From Legionellaceae bacterium (GTDB taxonomy: Bacteria; Pseudomonadota; Gammaproteobacteria; Legionellales; Legionellaceae): DNA of 64,000 nucleotides. Positions 27,054-35,058 of this stretch are shown piece after piece. A program made the translations under genes and the position numbers. Within the stretch, counting starts at the first letter, position 1, and every line of letters begins with the position of its first letter. The stretch is taken from the NCBI GenBank assembly GCA_029213075.1, contig JARGPO010000052.1, forward strand, positions 60,422-124,421, in the 5' to 3' direction. The notes beneath the pieces are model-generated. The model ran no database searches. It was not told where the DNA came from and worked only from the letters and a program-made list of their open reading frames with translations.

Positions 27054-27730
27054 CTAGCCTTCCTCATTTATTTGTAAACCAATCTAAAAGAGAATTTTTA
27101 TTGCAGTTTCGTGACATTCGCTCATCAATTAATTCAGCACTGTTTTTCTTGATGATAATAGTTTTTTTTCCTTTAACTATACCGGCAAATAGTAATATAT
27201 TACGTATTGCTACCCCTGGAATTATCTGGATGGCAATGTTACTGGCGCTATTTTTATCTGCTGAGAGATTCTTTAAGCAAGATTATGATGATGGAGTTAT
27301 TGAGCAGTGGTTGGTTTCTGGCTTTCCGGTGAGTATTATTGTTTTTGCTAAAATAGTTGTGCACTGGTTAATGAATGTTATTCCCATGCTAACTATTAGT
27401 CCATTGCTTTTTATTCTACTAAAGTTAAGTTTTTATGAAACTATAGTTATAATTGCAAGTGTGTTTTTAGGTAGTCCAACGATTGTAGCTTTATGTGCAA
27501 TGTCAGCGGCATTTAGTGTAAGTTTAAAACAAAAAAGCGTAGTTATGGCGCTAATTTTATTACCTCTATCAATACCCATTCTTATTTTAGGTAGTTCAAC
27601 AATATCTTCTGCTATGCAAAATCAACCAGTTTCAGGATTTTTAGCGATACTAGTATCTATATCATGCCTATCTCTATCTCTATTACCATTTGCCATTGCT
27701 GGGATTATCAAAATAACCCTTGCAGATTAA
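27050..27730 (+). CDS. ccmB: Heme exporter protein B
   Basis: The membrane partner of CcmA. The 226-residue protein has about six hydrophobic segments, and the typical CcmB opening FKREFLLQFR-like sequence (here SKREFLLQFRDIRSSINSAL), then LPFAIAGIIKITL at the C-terminus. Its length matches E. coli CcmB (220). It overlaps ccmA by 4 bp. The rest of the cytochrome c maturation system must lie elsewhere. Confidence 0.92.
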   Translation: MTSLPHLFVNQSKREFLLQFRDIRSSINSALFFLMIIVFFPLTIPANSNILRIATPGIIWMAMLLALFLSAERFFKQDYDDGVIEQWLVSGFPVSIIVFAKIVVHWLMNVIPMLTISPLLFILLKLSFYETIVIIASVFLGSPTIVALCAMSAAFSVSLKQKSVVMALILLPLSIPILILGSSTISSAMQNQPVSGFLAILVSISCLSLSLLPFAIAGIIKITLAD

Positions 27731-27779
27731 TTTATTAAATTACAGTTTCTTGTGTTTTATTAAACTACAGTCTATAAAT
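27731..27779 (+). promoter_or_regulatory. Stressosome operon promoter with direct-repeat operator
   Basis: TTGTGT (27750-27755) and TATAAA (27773-27778) are spaced 17 bp apart. A 16-bp direct repeat TTTATTAAxTACAGT-type (one mismatch) lies at 27731-27746 and 27756-27771. The second copy fills almost the whole spacer and the first lies just upstream of the -35 box, 25 bp start to start. A dimeric or tandem regulator binding here would block the promoter. Both the promoter and the operator are predictions. Confidence 0.55.
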
Positions 27780-27813
27780 AAGTTAATACATAAAGTATAA
27801 ATGGAGATCTTAA

Positions 27814-28716
27814 ATGAGCGGTGAAATACAAGGATTTGCAAATTTTCAAGACGCAATAAAACTATACAGGATTACAGATACAGATATTTCGGCAATACAT
27901 GAGTATAGTAAAACCGCACAAAAATTTCTTGTTGAATTTATCGATGACTTTTATATTTGGTTGCCAGAGGTGTCGGAATTTAAAGATCTATTTTCTAGGG
28001 CTGGACTTGTTAATCAAGTAAAAGTAAAGCAAACTGAGTATTGGAGGCAACTGTTTAATTGTCAGCTAAATGAGGAGTACTTACAATCTAGATGTAAGGT
28101 AGGTGATATGCACGCCCAAATTAATTTGCCTATTAGTTCTTATGTAGCTGGAATGAATTTTTCTGCTGATTGGTGGATTAATAAAATAAGCAGTTCAAAA
28201 ATGAGTGAGAAGAAAAGAGTCGTGCTTGAAGGAGCATTAAGTAAGTTATTTTATTTAGATGTTGCGATTATTTCATCGGCATACACTCAAGCAACTAACA
28301 ATCTTATTGAAAAGCAAAGTAGGGCTCTAATGGAGCTATCAACACCAACTATTCAATTGTGGGATGGTATTTTAGTTCTACCAATTTTAGGTGTTTTAGA
28401 TTCGTGTCGCGCACAAAACATGACTGAGTTAATGTTATCTAAAATTCAACAAACAAATGCTAGTTCAATAATTATTGATATTACAGGTGTGCCTACAGTT
28501 GATAGTAGCGTTGCCAATCATCTTATAAAGATAACAAAAGCTACAAAACTTATGGGTTGTGAATGTATTTTATCTGGTATTGGTCCAGAAATAGCACAAA
28601 TTTTGGTGCACTTGGGTATTAGCCTAGATACGATTCAAACATCGTCTAATCTAAAATCAGCATTTCAATTAACCTTGTTAAAAGAAGGTTACCATGTTCA
28701 GCATAAAAATAAATAG
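27814..28716 (+). CDS. rsbR: Stressosome sensor RsbR with globin-type N-terminal domain
   Basis: RsbR is the sensory scaffold of the stressosome. The N-terminal ~160 residues resemble the sensor-globin fold, with a probable proximal heme ligand H100 in VGDMHAQINLPISSYVAGM, matching the globin-coupled-sensor F-helix pattern. The C-terminal STAS domain (about 175-290) includes ELSTPTIQLWDGILVLP and DITGVPTVDSSVANHLIK. Likely RsbT phosphorylation sites are T177 and S231, equivalent to T171 and T205 of Bacillus RsbRA. The start has a GGAGAT ribosome site. It leads an eight-gene run, and oxygen, NO or redox sensing is inferred from the His. Confidence 0.88.
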   Translation: MSGEIQGFANFQDAIKLYRITDTDISAIHEYSKTAQKFLVEFIDDFYIWLPEVSEFKDLFSRAGLVNQVKVKQTEYWRQLFNCQLNEEYLQSRCKVGDMHAQINLPISSYVAGMNFSADWWINKISSSKMSEKKRVVLEGALSKLFYLDVAIISSAYTQATNNLIEKQSRALMELSTPTIQLWDGILVLPILGVLDSCRAQNMTELMLSKIQQTNASSIIIDITGVPTVDSSVANHLIKITKATKLMGCECILSGIGPEIAQILVHLGISLDTIQTSSNLKSAFQLTLLKEGYHVQHKNK

Positions 28717-28736
28717 CAGAATGACAAGGAAATAAC

Positions 28737-29204
28737 ATGTCTGATGAATTATTAAGTTATGGAGTTGTTAGTTATGTTTCGCAAAATATTCTCATTGTGC
28801 CTTTTCAGGCCGATTTTTATGATGAGATAATTAGATTATTACGAAACGATGTCTTAAATAAAGTTCACGAATCACCAGAGTTAAATGGATTAATTTTGGA
28901 TCTTAGTAATATCAAGTTAATTGATTCTTCAAATATGAAGACTTTAGAAAATACTCTTGATATGGCATCTTTACTTGGGGTTACAACCTGCTTAACAGGG
29001 ATACAGCCGCAAGTGGCTTTAATCTTAGCAGAACTAGGTTATGATCCAAGTGGGATTAATACTTCTCTTAGTATTGAATGTGGTATCAAGAAAATTCATC
29101 AGTTCCTAGAAATTAATACAATCAATGATCAAGACCTTTTTGAGGAAATTAGTGAAGAGGATGAAGTTGATGTATTCGAAACACAAGAAAGTAATGATGA
29201 TTGA
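28737..29204 (+). CDS. rsbS: Stressosome antagonist RsbS
   Basis: The single-STAS core protein of the stressosome that holds RsbT until phosphorylated. The 155-residue protein has GLILDLSNIKLIDSSNM with the expected phospho-Ser at S64 (equivalent to Bacillus S59), then TCLTGIQPQVALILAELGY. A very acidic C-terminal tail of about 35 residues (EEISEEDEVDVFE) makes it longer than Bacillus RsbS (121). It starts 20 bp after rsbR and overlaps rsbT by 11 bp. Confidence 0.9.
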   Translation: MSDELLSYGVVSYVSQNILIVPFQADFYDEIIRLLRNDVLNKVHESPELNGLILDLSNIKLIDSSNMKTLENTLDMASLLGVTTCLTGIQPQVALILAELGYDPSGINTSLSIECGIKKIHQFLEINTINDQDLFEEISEEDEVDVFETQESNDD

Positions 29205-29625
29205 AATTGATAGAAAGTATTATAATTTTGTAATTGCCAAGGATTATGATGTGGCAAATGCAACTCATGTCACAAGGGTCTTTGCCGCAGAAATCGGGTT
29301 TAACACTGTTATGCAGACAATGATAGCAACAGCCGTTTCAGAACTAGCAACAAACATTATAAAATATGCAGGCAGAGGTTATATTACAGTTGCACTTATT
29401 CAGCAAATGAATCAGACAGGCATTGAAGTTATTGCTGAAGATACAGGGCCTGGTATTTTAGATAGAGTAAATGCACTTAAAGACAATATTAGTACAGGAG
29501 GTACTTTAGGTGTGGGTCTACCAGGCATTAAAAGACTTATGGATGAGTTTATTATTGACTCATCAGATGGGTGTGGAACAAAAATAATTACACGAAAATG
29601 GAGGTCAGTCGATGTTAGCATATGA
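29194..29625 (+). CDS. rsbT: Stressosome kinase RsbT
   Basis: A 143-residue GHKL serine/threonine kinase that phosphorylates RsbR and RsbS and on release switches a partner. The ATP-binding boxes are complete: N-box TAVSELATNIIKYA, G1 EDTGPGILDRV, and G2 GGTLGVGLPGIKRLMDEF. The ATG at 29194 (or the adjacent 29197) fits the family length; longer in-frame starts lie inside rsbS. It overlaps rsbS by 11 bp and rsbX by 14 bp. In Bacillus, RsbT activates RsbU; no RsbU is here, so its target is probably the kinase encoded downstream. Confidence 0.92.
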   Translation: MMIEIDRKYYNFVIAKDYDVANATHVTRVFAAEIGFNTVMQTMIATAVSELATNIIKYAGRGYITVALIQQMNQTGIEVIAEDTGPGILDRVNALKDNISTGGTLGVGLPGIKRLMDEFIIDSSDGCGTKIITRKWRSVDVSI

Positions 29626-30208
29626 TATATCGTCGTTAAAAAGACCAATCCAAACTGAACCAGAGGGCAGTTGCTGTGGTGATGGAACTATGGTCATTGA
29701 AGATGAAAACACCATTTTTCTAGCTTTGTTTGATGGGGCAGGGCATGGATTTCCAGCTCATATCGTAAAACAACAAGCATTAAGTTTTTTAAAGGAACAT
29801 GCATCGAATTCATTGGATGAAGCATTAAAGTTATTGCATGAGAACCTTAAAGGTTCTAGAGGTGGAGTTGCTGGCCTTTGTAGAATCAATAAATTAACAG
29901 GAGAATCTGAATATACTGGAATAGGTAATACAATGGCGCGTATTTGTAGACCTGAAATACAACGATTTATTAATCGAGGGGGTATTTTAGGATATGAAAT
30001 AACTAACCCGGTAATTAGCTACTTTACTATAGAACCAAACAATATTTTATTTTTATATTCTGATGGGGTGGAAGATCATTTTGAAATGAGTACCATCCCT
30101 GATTTATCAACCCGTTCTGCGGAAGAAATATCGCGTATTATAATAGATTATTTCTCTAAAGCATTTGATGATGCCTCTGTTATTGTTGTGAAGGTGACAA
30201 ATGATTAA
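29612..30208 (+). CDS. rsbX: PP2C-type phosphatase RsbX
   Basis: A 198-residue SpoIIE/PP2C phosphatase that removes phosphates from RsbR and RsbS to reset the stressosome. Metal-binding motifs are GDGTMVIE, LFDGAGHGFPAH, GIGNTMAR and LYSDGVEDHF. It is a bare catalytic domain without a sensor region, as RsbX is, unlike RsbU or RsbP. A near-perfect ribosome site (GGAGG, 7 bases from the ATG) sits within rsbT. The last 8 bp overlap the histidine kinase gene. Confidence 0.9.
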   Translation: MLAYDISSLKRPIQTEPEGSCCGDGTMVIEDENTIFLALFDGAGHGFPAHIVKQQALSFLKEHASNSLDEALKLLHENLKGSRGGVAGLCRINKLTGESEYTGIGNTMARICRPEIQRFINRGGILGYEITNPVISYFTIEPNNILFLYSDGVEDHFEMSTIPDLSTRSAEEISRIIIDYFSKAFDDASVIVVKVTND

Positions 30209-31385
30209 GTTACTGGATTTTTTTGTTGAAAACTATGACGCTGTTATAGAAATACGAAATAAACTGTATTGTTTGGTGATAGATCTTAATATGGGAATTA
30301 ATACAGCCACTCGCAGTGCAACACGCGCCTCTGAAATATTGCATAGATTATTAAATATGAAAACTTATCCTAAAGTTAATATAGGATTTGCAAAGCGGTC
30401 CGGTTATTATCATTTACATATTAATATCTTTTGTAAAGATTCTATATATCAGCAATTAAATACAGGGGATACATTTAGAGATGTAACGTTTACTGATGCA
30501 GAGAGTTCTACTTCTCACATGGATCTTAAGTTAAAAATTAATGATAAAGATTTTGTACCAAACGACAGTTTTCTACAGGCTGAGCGTGAGCGTTTAATTC
30601 AGCAGTCTGGTACTTCAATGATTAAAGAAATACGTCGTAAAAATGAGGAGCTTACCAAAGCATTAACTGATTTAAAAACCTCATCAACAATGATCCAGAC
30701 TGAAAAAATGCGTGCTTTAGGCAATCTTACAGCAGGGGTTGCTCATGAGATAAATAATCCTATGATGGGTATTTTAAATTATGTGCAATATGCAATTAAA
30801 CATACAGAAGAAGATGATCGAAAATATAGACCATTAGTAGATGCTGAAAAAGAAATAAAGCGTTGTCAGACTATAATAGATAATTTATTAACTTTCTCGC
30901 GCATGAAAGCAGAAGGTGAAGAGTTAGGATCCAAAGGATTATTATCAGTTTTATGTGATAGGGTTTTGCAACTTCACTCATATAAATTAAGGGCATCTAA
31001 TGTTACTGTAATTAAAGATTATCCAGATAATGAACCAGAAATTGTTTTTATGAGTAATAAAATGCAACAGGTTATTCTTAATTTTGTTACCAATGCGATA
31101 GACGCAATGAAAGAAAGTGATAAGCGAGAATTAACTTTATCAATTATTAATTTGCGAGACATCATGAAACTAGAAATTCAGGATACAGGATCAGGTATAG
31201 ATGATGAAACCTTAGATAAAATATTTGAACCATTTTTTACAACAAAGCAAACAGGCCAAGGAACAGGTCTTGGCTTATCTATGTCACAAAGTATTATTGA
31301 GGAGCACAAAGGTAGTTTGGAGTGCAAAAGTAAGCCAGGTGTTGGAACTTGTTTTATAATATCGCTACCAGCCTTTGCTACCTAA
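30201..31385 (+). CDS. Sensor histidine kinase, stressosome-linked
   Basis: A 394-residue cytoplasmic histidine kinase. Residues 1-130 form a domain with no membrane span that might be a degenerate RsbT-like or interaction fold. A coiled coil (about 135-165) leads to the H-box GVAHEINNPMMGI with phospho-acceptor H182. The catalytic domain has N-box NFVTNAIDAMKE, G1 DTGSGI and G2 GQGTGLGLSMSQSI. It belongs to the NtrB/HPK4-like class. Vibrio stressosome loci also encode a kinase at this position. It likely receives the RsbT signal and feeds the receiver encoded next; this is inference from order and overlap. Confidence 0.85.
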   Translation: MIKLLDFFVENYDAVIEIRNKLYCLVIDLNMGINTATRSATRASEILHRLLNMKTYPKVNIGFAKRSGYYHLHINIFCKDSIYQQLNTGDTFRDVTFTDAESSTSHMDLKLKINDKDFVPNDSFLQAERERLIQQSGTSMIKEIRRKNEELTKALTDLKTSSTMIQTEKMRALGNLTAGVAHEINNPMMGILNYVQYAIKHTEEDDRKYRPLVDAEKEIKRCQTIIDNLLTFSRMKAEGEELGSKGLLSVLCDRVLQLHSYKLRASNVTVIKDYPDNEPEIVFMSNKMQQVILNFVTNAIDAMKESDKRELTLSIINLRDIMKLEIQDTGSGIDDETLDKIFEPFFTTKQTGQGTGLGLSMSQSIIEEHKGSLECKSKPGVGTCFIISLPAFAT

Positions 31386-31413
31386 ATGAATAATTTACAT
31401 AAGGAGAGTGTAT

Positions 31414-31806
31414 ATGAGTGGTGCAACAAAAAGAATCCTCGTAATTGATGATGAGGAAGCTGTGAGGCGCTCTTTTGAGTTGGCGCTAGAAGATACGGGC
31501 TTTGAATTAACAACAGTTGACTCAGGAGCGAAGGGAGTTAAAGAAGTTGTAAATGGTTATGATTTAGTTTTCTTAGATCTAAAAATGCCAAATATGAATG
31601 GCGTGGAAACTCTAAAAAAAATCAGAGAATTTTCATTAAGCTTGCCAGTTTATATTGTCACCGCATTTCACAAGGAATTTTTAATAGAATTAGATGAAGT
31701 GCGGAAAATAGGATTAGAGTTTCAGCTATTACGCAAGCCAATTGGTAGTGTTGAAATTCAAACTCTTGTTCAAAGTGTTCTAGATAAGCCTGTTAAATAT
31801 GAGTGA
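31414..31806 (+). CDS. Stand-alone response-regulator receiver
   Basis: A 130-residue CheY-like receiver with no output domain. It has the acidic pair in VIDDEEAVRR, the phospho-acceptor D55 in LVFLDLKMPNMNG, a Thr/Ser switch in VTAF, and Lys in LLRKPI. The ATG at 31414 lies 7 bases from AAGGAG; a GTG at 31408 is too close to it. Its stop overlaps the next start region by a few bases. As a single-domain receiver it may act by protein contact, for example on the KaiB-like or the GGDEF-EAL protein. Confidence 0.9.
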   Translation: MSGATKRILVIDDEEAVRRSFELALEDTGFELTTVDSGAKGVKEVVNGYDLVFLDLKMPNMNGVETLKKIREFSLSLPVYIVTAFHKEFLIELDEVRKIGLEFQLLRKPIGSVEIQTLVQSVLDKPVKYE

Positions 31807-31816
31807 GGGTTATGTT

Positions 31817-32107
31817 ATGAACATATGTAAAGACCAGGTGTTACGCCTGTATATTGCAGGAATATCAATTGATAACCAAGATGCTATTTTAACTTTAAAA
31901 GAAATATTAAAAGAAAAACTTGGCAATACTTATCAGTTTGAGGTTATAGATATTTTATTTAATCCTGACTTGGCTGATAACGATAATATTGTGGCTACAC
32001 CTACTTTAGTTAGGCAATATCCTGAGCCAGCACGAAAAGTTATTCTTGATCTTGGTAGTGAAGATAAGATGTTGGTGGGTATTAATATATTATTTAATGA
32101 TCTTTAA
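31817..32107 (+). CDS. kaiB: KaiB-fold protein without KaiC
   Basis: A 96-residue protein that matches the circadian-clock protein KaiB along its length: LRLYIAGISIDNQDAILTLK at the start, a YQFEVIDILFNPDLAD strand-helix, ATPTLVRQYPEPARKVILDLG, and a final KMLVGINILF. The ATPTL cis-Pro patch and the VIDV/L motif are diagnostic. The ATG at 31817 is 7 bases from GAGGG; an ATG at 31799 would add six residues. KaiB folds like thioredoxin and is also used as the sensor domain of SasA kinases. No KaiC or KaiA is in the window. Function here is unknown. Confidence 0.9.
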   Translation: MNICKDQVLRLYIAGISIDNQDAILTLKEILKEKLGNTYQFEVIDILFNPDLADNDNIVATPTLVRQYPEPARKVILDLGSEDKMLVGINILFNDL

Positions 32108-32127
32108 GTAATAGGACGTATAAGAAT

Positions 32128-33843
32128 ATGACTATGAAAAAAAAGTTATCCATTAAAGAGCTAATAGAAGAAAACAATAGCTTGCGCGAAGAAAATGAGC
32201 ATATAAAAAGAAAGATATCTATGAGCAATGCCGCTTTTTTGAATATTGTGGGTAAAAGTTTAGATGGTATTTTTATTGTCGATGTTAACAAAATGGTGCT
32301 TTATACAAATTATGCTGCCATAAAATTATTTGATAGAAATATTTCTGATTTATTAGGTGAGCCGCTTAAGCTTGATATAGATCTTGATGAATTTTTTTCA
32401 AATTCGGAAATGGTTGAGGAAACTTTCATCGAAAAATCAGATAAAAGTAAGGCTATTGTTGAGGTCTCTGCCTGGCAAACTGAGTGGAATAATAATAGAG
32501 CTTATGTGATTAGTTTTCGAGATATTACTGAGCGTAAGAAATCAGAAGAGTTATTTGAGTATATGTCACAACATGATTATCTCACAGACCTTCCTAACCG
32601 TTTGTTATTTGAAAAACATCTTGCTATTGCAATAGATAGTGCAGAATACAAGAATCAACATATGGCTCTGCTGTATATAGATATAGACGATTTTAAAATG
32701 GTAAATGATACACTTGGTCATGATATAGGAGATCTGCTATTACAACAGGTTTCTAATATTCTTAAAAATATTACCAGATCAGGAGATACTGTTTGTCGTC
32801 TTGGTGGGGATGAGTTTGCCGTTATATTATCAGAGCTAAATGATCCAGATTACCCTTCATCTTTTGCTGAGAGTATTTTAAAAAAATTCAGAGAGATTTT
32901 TTGTTTTTCTGGACAAGAGATTTATGCAAATGTAAGTATAGGTATTGCTATATACCCAATTTCAGGACAAACATCGCTAGATATAGTTAAGAATGCAGAT
33001 AGCGCTATGTATAGTGCAAAACGTTTAGGGAAAAATCAATATTGTTGTTACAAAGAAGGTTTAAATGAGTATAGTGAAATAAACTTACAAATTGCTAGTG
33101 GTTTGCGCTCAGGTATAAAGAATAAAGAATTCTTTTTAGAGTACCAACCTATTATTGACATTAATACTACAAAATGCTGCGGAATTGAAGCATTACTGCG
33201 TTGGAAAAATCCAAGTCTTGGATTGGTTCCACCCGACAAATTTATTCCATTTGCGGAAAGATCTGGGATAATGCCATATTTAAGTCAGTTTATTATTTCA
33301 CAGGCAATTCAAGATTATAGCAGTCTAAATTCAGAACAAATATCATTTATTTCGTTAAATATGTCCGCAAATGAGTTAAACAGAGATGGTACGGCAATAC
33401 TTATAGATAAAGAACTTAAGCAAAATAAACTGCCTCCGGAACACCTAATACTTGAATTGACAGAAACAGTTGTTATGTTGCAGCCTAAAGTGGCAATTAA
33501 GAAATTAAATACACTGTCTGATATGGGGGTGAAAATTGCTGTGGATGATTTTGGAACTGGTTATTCCTGCCTTGCTTATCTTAAAGATTTACCATTATAT
33601 ATCTTAAAAATTGACAGATCATTTATCAATGATATTGGCAAGGATGATAACGATGAAATAATAATAAAATCGACGATTCAATTGGCTCATAATTTAAATT
33701 TTAAAGTAGTTGCTGAAGGAGTTGAAACTAAAGAGCAACTTGATTTCTTAAAAGAACACCACTGTGATTATATCCAAGGTTTTTACTACTCAAAGTCATT
33801 ATCACTTCAATGTTTACAAGACTATATAAGTAAGGAAAAGTAG
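32128..33843 (+). CDS. PAS-GGDEF-EAL cyclic-di-GMP protein
   Basis: A 571-residue cytoplasmic protein and the probable output of the stressosome operon. An N-terminal coiled coil (IKELIEENNSLREENEHI) precedes a PAS domain (about 40-135). The diguanylate cyclase domain has intact GGDEF at 226-230 (CRLGGDEFAV). The phosphodiesterase domain has EAL at 354-356 (GIEALLRW), DDFGTGYS with D473/D474, LKIDRSFI and VAEGVET. Both catalytic sites look complete, so it could make or degrade c-di-GMP depending on control. No RxxD inhibitory site was confirmed. It starts 20 bp after kaiB. Confidence 0.92.
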   Translation: MTMKKKLSIKELIEENNSLREENEHIKRKISMSNAAFLNIVGKSLDGIFIVDVNKMVLYTNYAAIKLFDRNISDLLGEPLKLDIDLDEFFSNSEMVEETFIEKSDKSKAIVEVSAWQTEWNNNRAYVISFRDITERKKSEELFEYMSQHDYLTDLPNRLLFEKHLAIAIDSAEYKNQHMALLYIDIDDFKMVNDTLGHDIGDLLLQQVSNILKNITRSGDTVCRLGGDEFAVILSELNDPDYPSSFAESILKKFREIFCFSGQEIYANVSIGIAIYPISGQTSLDIVKNADSAMYSAKRLGKNQYCCYKEGLNEYSEINLQIASGLRSGIKNKEFFLEYQPIIDINTTKCCGIEALLRWKNPSLGLVPPDKFIPFAERSGIMPYLSQFIISQAIQDYSSLNSEQISFISLNMSANELNRDGTAILIDKELKQNKLPPEHLILELTETVVMLQPKVAIKKLNTLSDMGVKIAVDDFGTGYSCLAYLKDLPLYILKIDRSFINDIGKDDNDEIIIKSTIQLAHNLNFKVVAEGVETKEQLDFLKEHHCDYIQGFYYSKSLSLQCLQDYISKEK

Positions 33844-33882
33844 TTCACAGCGAATTATTTACAGGCTCAGACACCGGATATG

Positions 33883-34989
33883 TTAAATCATTTTCAGGAC
33901 AAGGTCTTGTGTGCTTATATTGGGAGTTCCTATTTGAGAAATTTCAGTTTGGCTCAGTTGTTGTGGTAATTCATCATCCCATTTTACCAACAGCTCCTTC
34001 CATCGCTTAACAGTATTCACACTTTCAATGCCATCAATAATATGACTTTTATTTATAAATACATTCTTAGCAGGAATACCTAAGAAAATTGCTTGTAGTC
34101 CAGTAGTAGAGGAAATAGAAACACATGCGGTTGCTATGCTTGCAAGCATATTTGTATCGTAGCTTATAAATATTTTATTTATTTCTTCTGGTGTAAAACC
34201 TTCTTTTAGTAAGTTATTTACATAGTATTTGTGTAGAATATGTTGCTGTTTATGTGGGTTGTAACATGTGAGTCCAGGATGTGGGCTTATTCGTAGGGAG
34301 AATTTGTCTTTAAATAATTTGAAAGTTTTTAAAAATTTTAAAAATCCTTGTTCTTCTACATCATTAGCTAAAAAATCACCAGATCCTCCTGCCCAAAGTA
34401 TTACTTTATCAGTCATACTAACATCAATCTTCTTTCTGATTTTTGATTTATTTTTGATGTTTTTATTATGTTGAGATAACCAGGTGTCAAAATCACCATG
34501 TCTAGCAAGTGTTATTTTTGGAGACTTGTTCTTTATATGAAGTTGCTGTGTAATGATTTGTCCAACGTATTTAGATGTTACTATGATGTCATCAACATAT
34601 CTGCTAAAAGAATGTATCTTGTCTTTGCTTGCATGTAAGTCAAAATAGACAGCTAGTTTCATTTTTCCAAACAACTCTTTGGCAACTTGTTCTTGTATTT
34701 TGGCAGATGAACCAAAAAAAACTATCCTACAGTCTTGAAGTTTAGCTGTTATATCTTGCACTATTCCTGGATTAAAAAACATGTTGAACTCATCATTTCT
34801 GCCAAGATAATTTTCGATTAACTTAGGAATTAATATATATTTATTTAGCTTTTTAGGTAGGCAATTTTTTGCGGCAAAGCCAACTGGTATAATTGCCAGC
34901 TTATATTTTTTTTTGGCTAAAAGAGCTATTGTTGGTAACAGAGCTCGTGTTTCTCCTGTATGAAATAAAACAAATCCAATTTTATTCAT
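33883..34989 (-). CDS. Orphan glycosyltransferase-B-like / capsule-type protein
   Basis: A 368-residue protein with the look of the GT-B-like fold used by epimerases and poly-glycerolphosphate transferases. The N-terminal half has IGFVLFHTGETRALLPTIALL, and the C-terminal half KVILWAGGSGDFLA, LRISPHPGL, then SISSTTGLQAIFLGIPAKNVF. The TTG-LQAIFLG patch resembles nucleotide-sugar binding sites in capsule (KpsS/LipB-type) proteins. No other polysaccharide genes surround it. The role is unknown. It sits alone on the minus strand, convergent with the c-di-GMP gene. Confidence 0.5.
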   Translation of the reverse strand: MNKIGFVLFHTGETRALLPTIALLAKKKYKLAIIPVGFAAKNCLPKKLNKYILIPKLIENYLGRNDEFNMFFNPGIVQDITAKLQDCRIVFFGSSAKIQEQVAKELFGKMKLAVYFDLHASKDKIHSFSRYVDDIIVTSKYVGQIITQQLHIKNKSPKITLARHGDFDTWLSQHNKNIKNKSKIRKKIDVSMTDKVILWAGGSGDFLANDVEEQGFLKFLKTFKLFKDKFSLRISPHPGLTCYNPHKQQHILHKYYVNNLLKEGFTPEEINKIFISYDTNMLASIATACVSISSTTGLQAIFLGIPAKNVFINKSHIIDGIESVNTVKRWKELLVKWDDELPQQLSQTEISQIGTPNISTQDLVLKMI

Positions 34990-35058
34990 TTGACAACTCT
35001 ATCGATGATATATGTGAGCTCTATATTATTATAGACTATACTCTATAAGATTGTTTAA

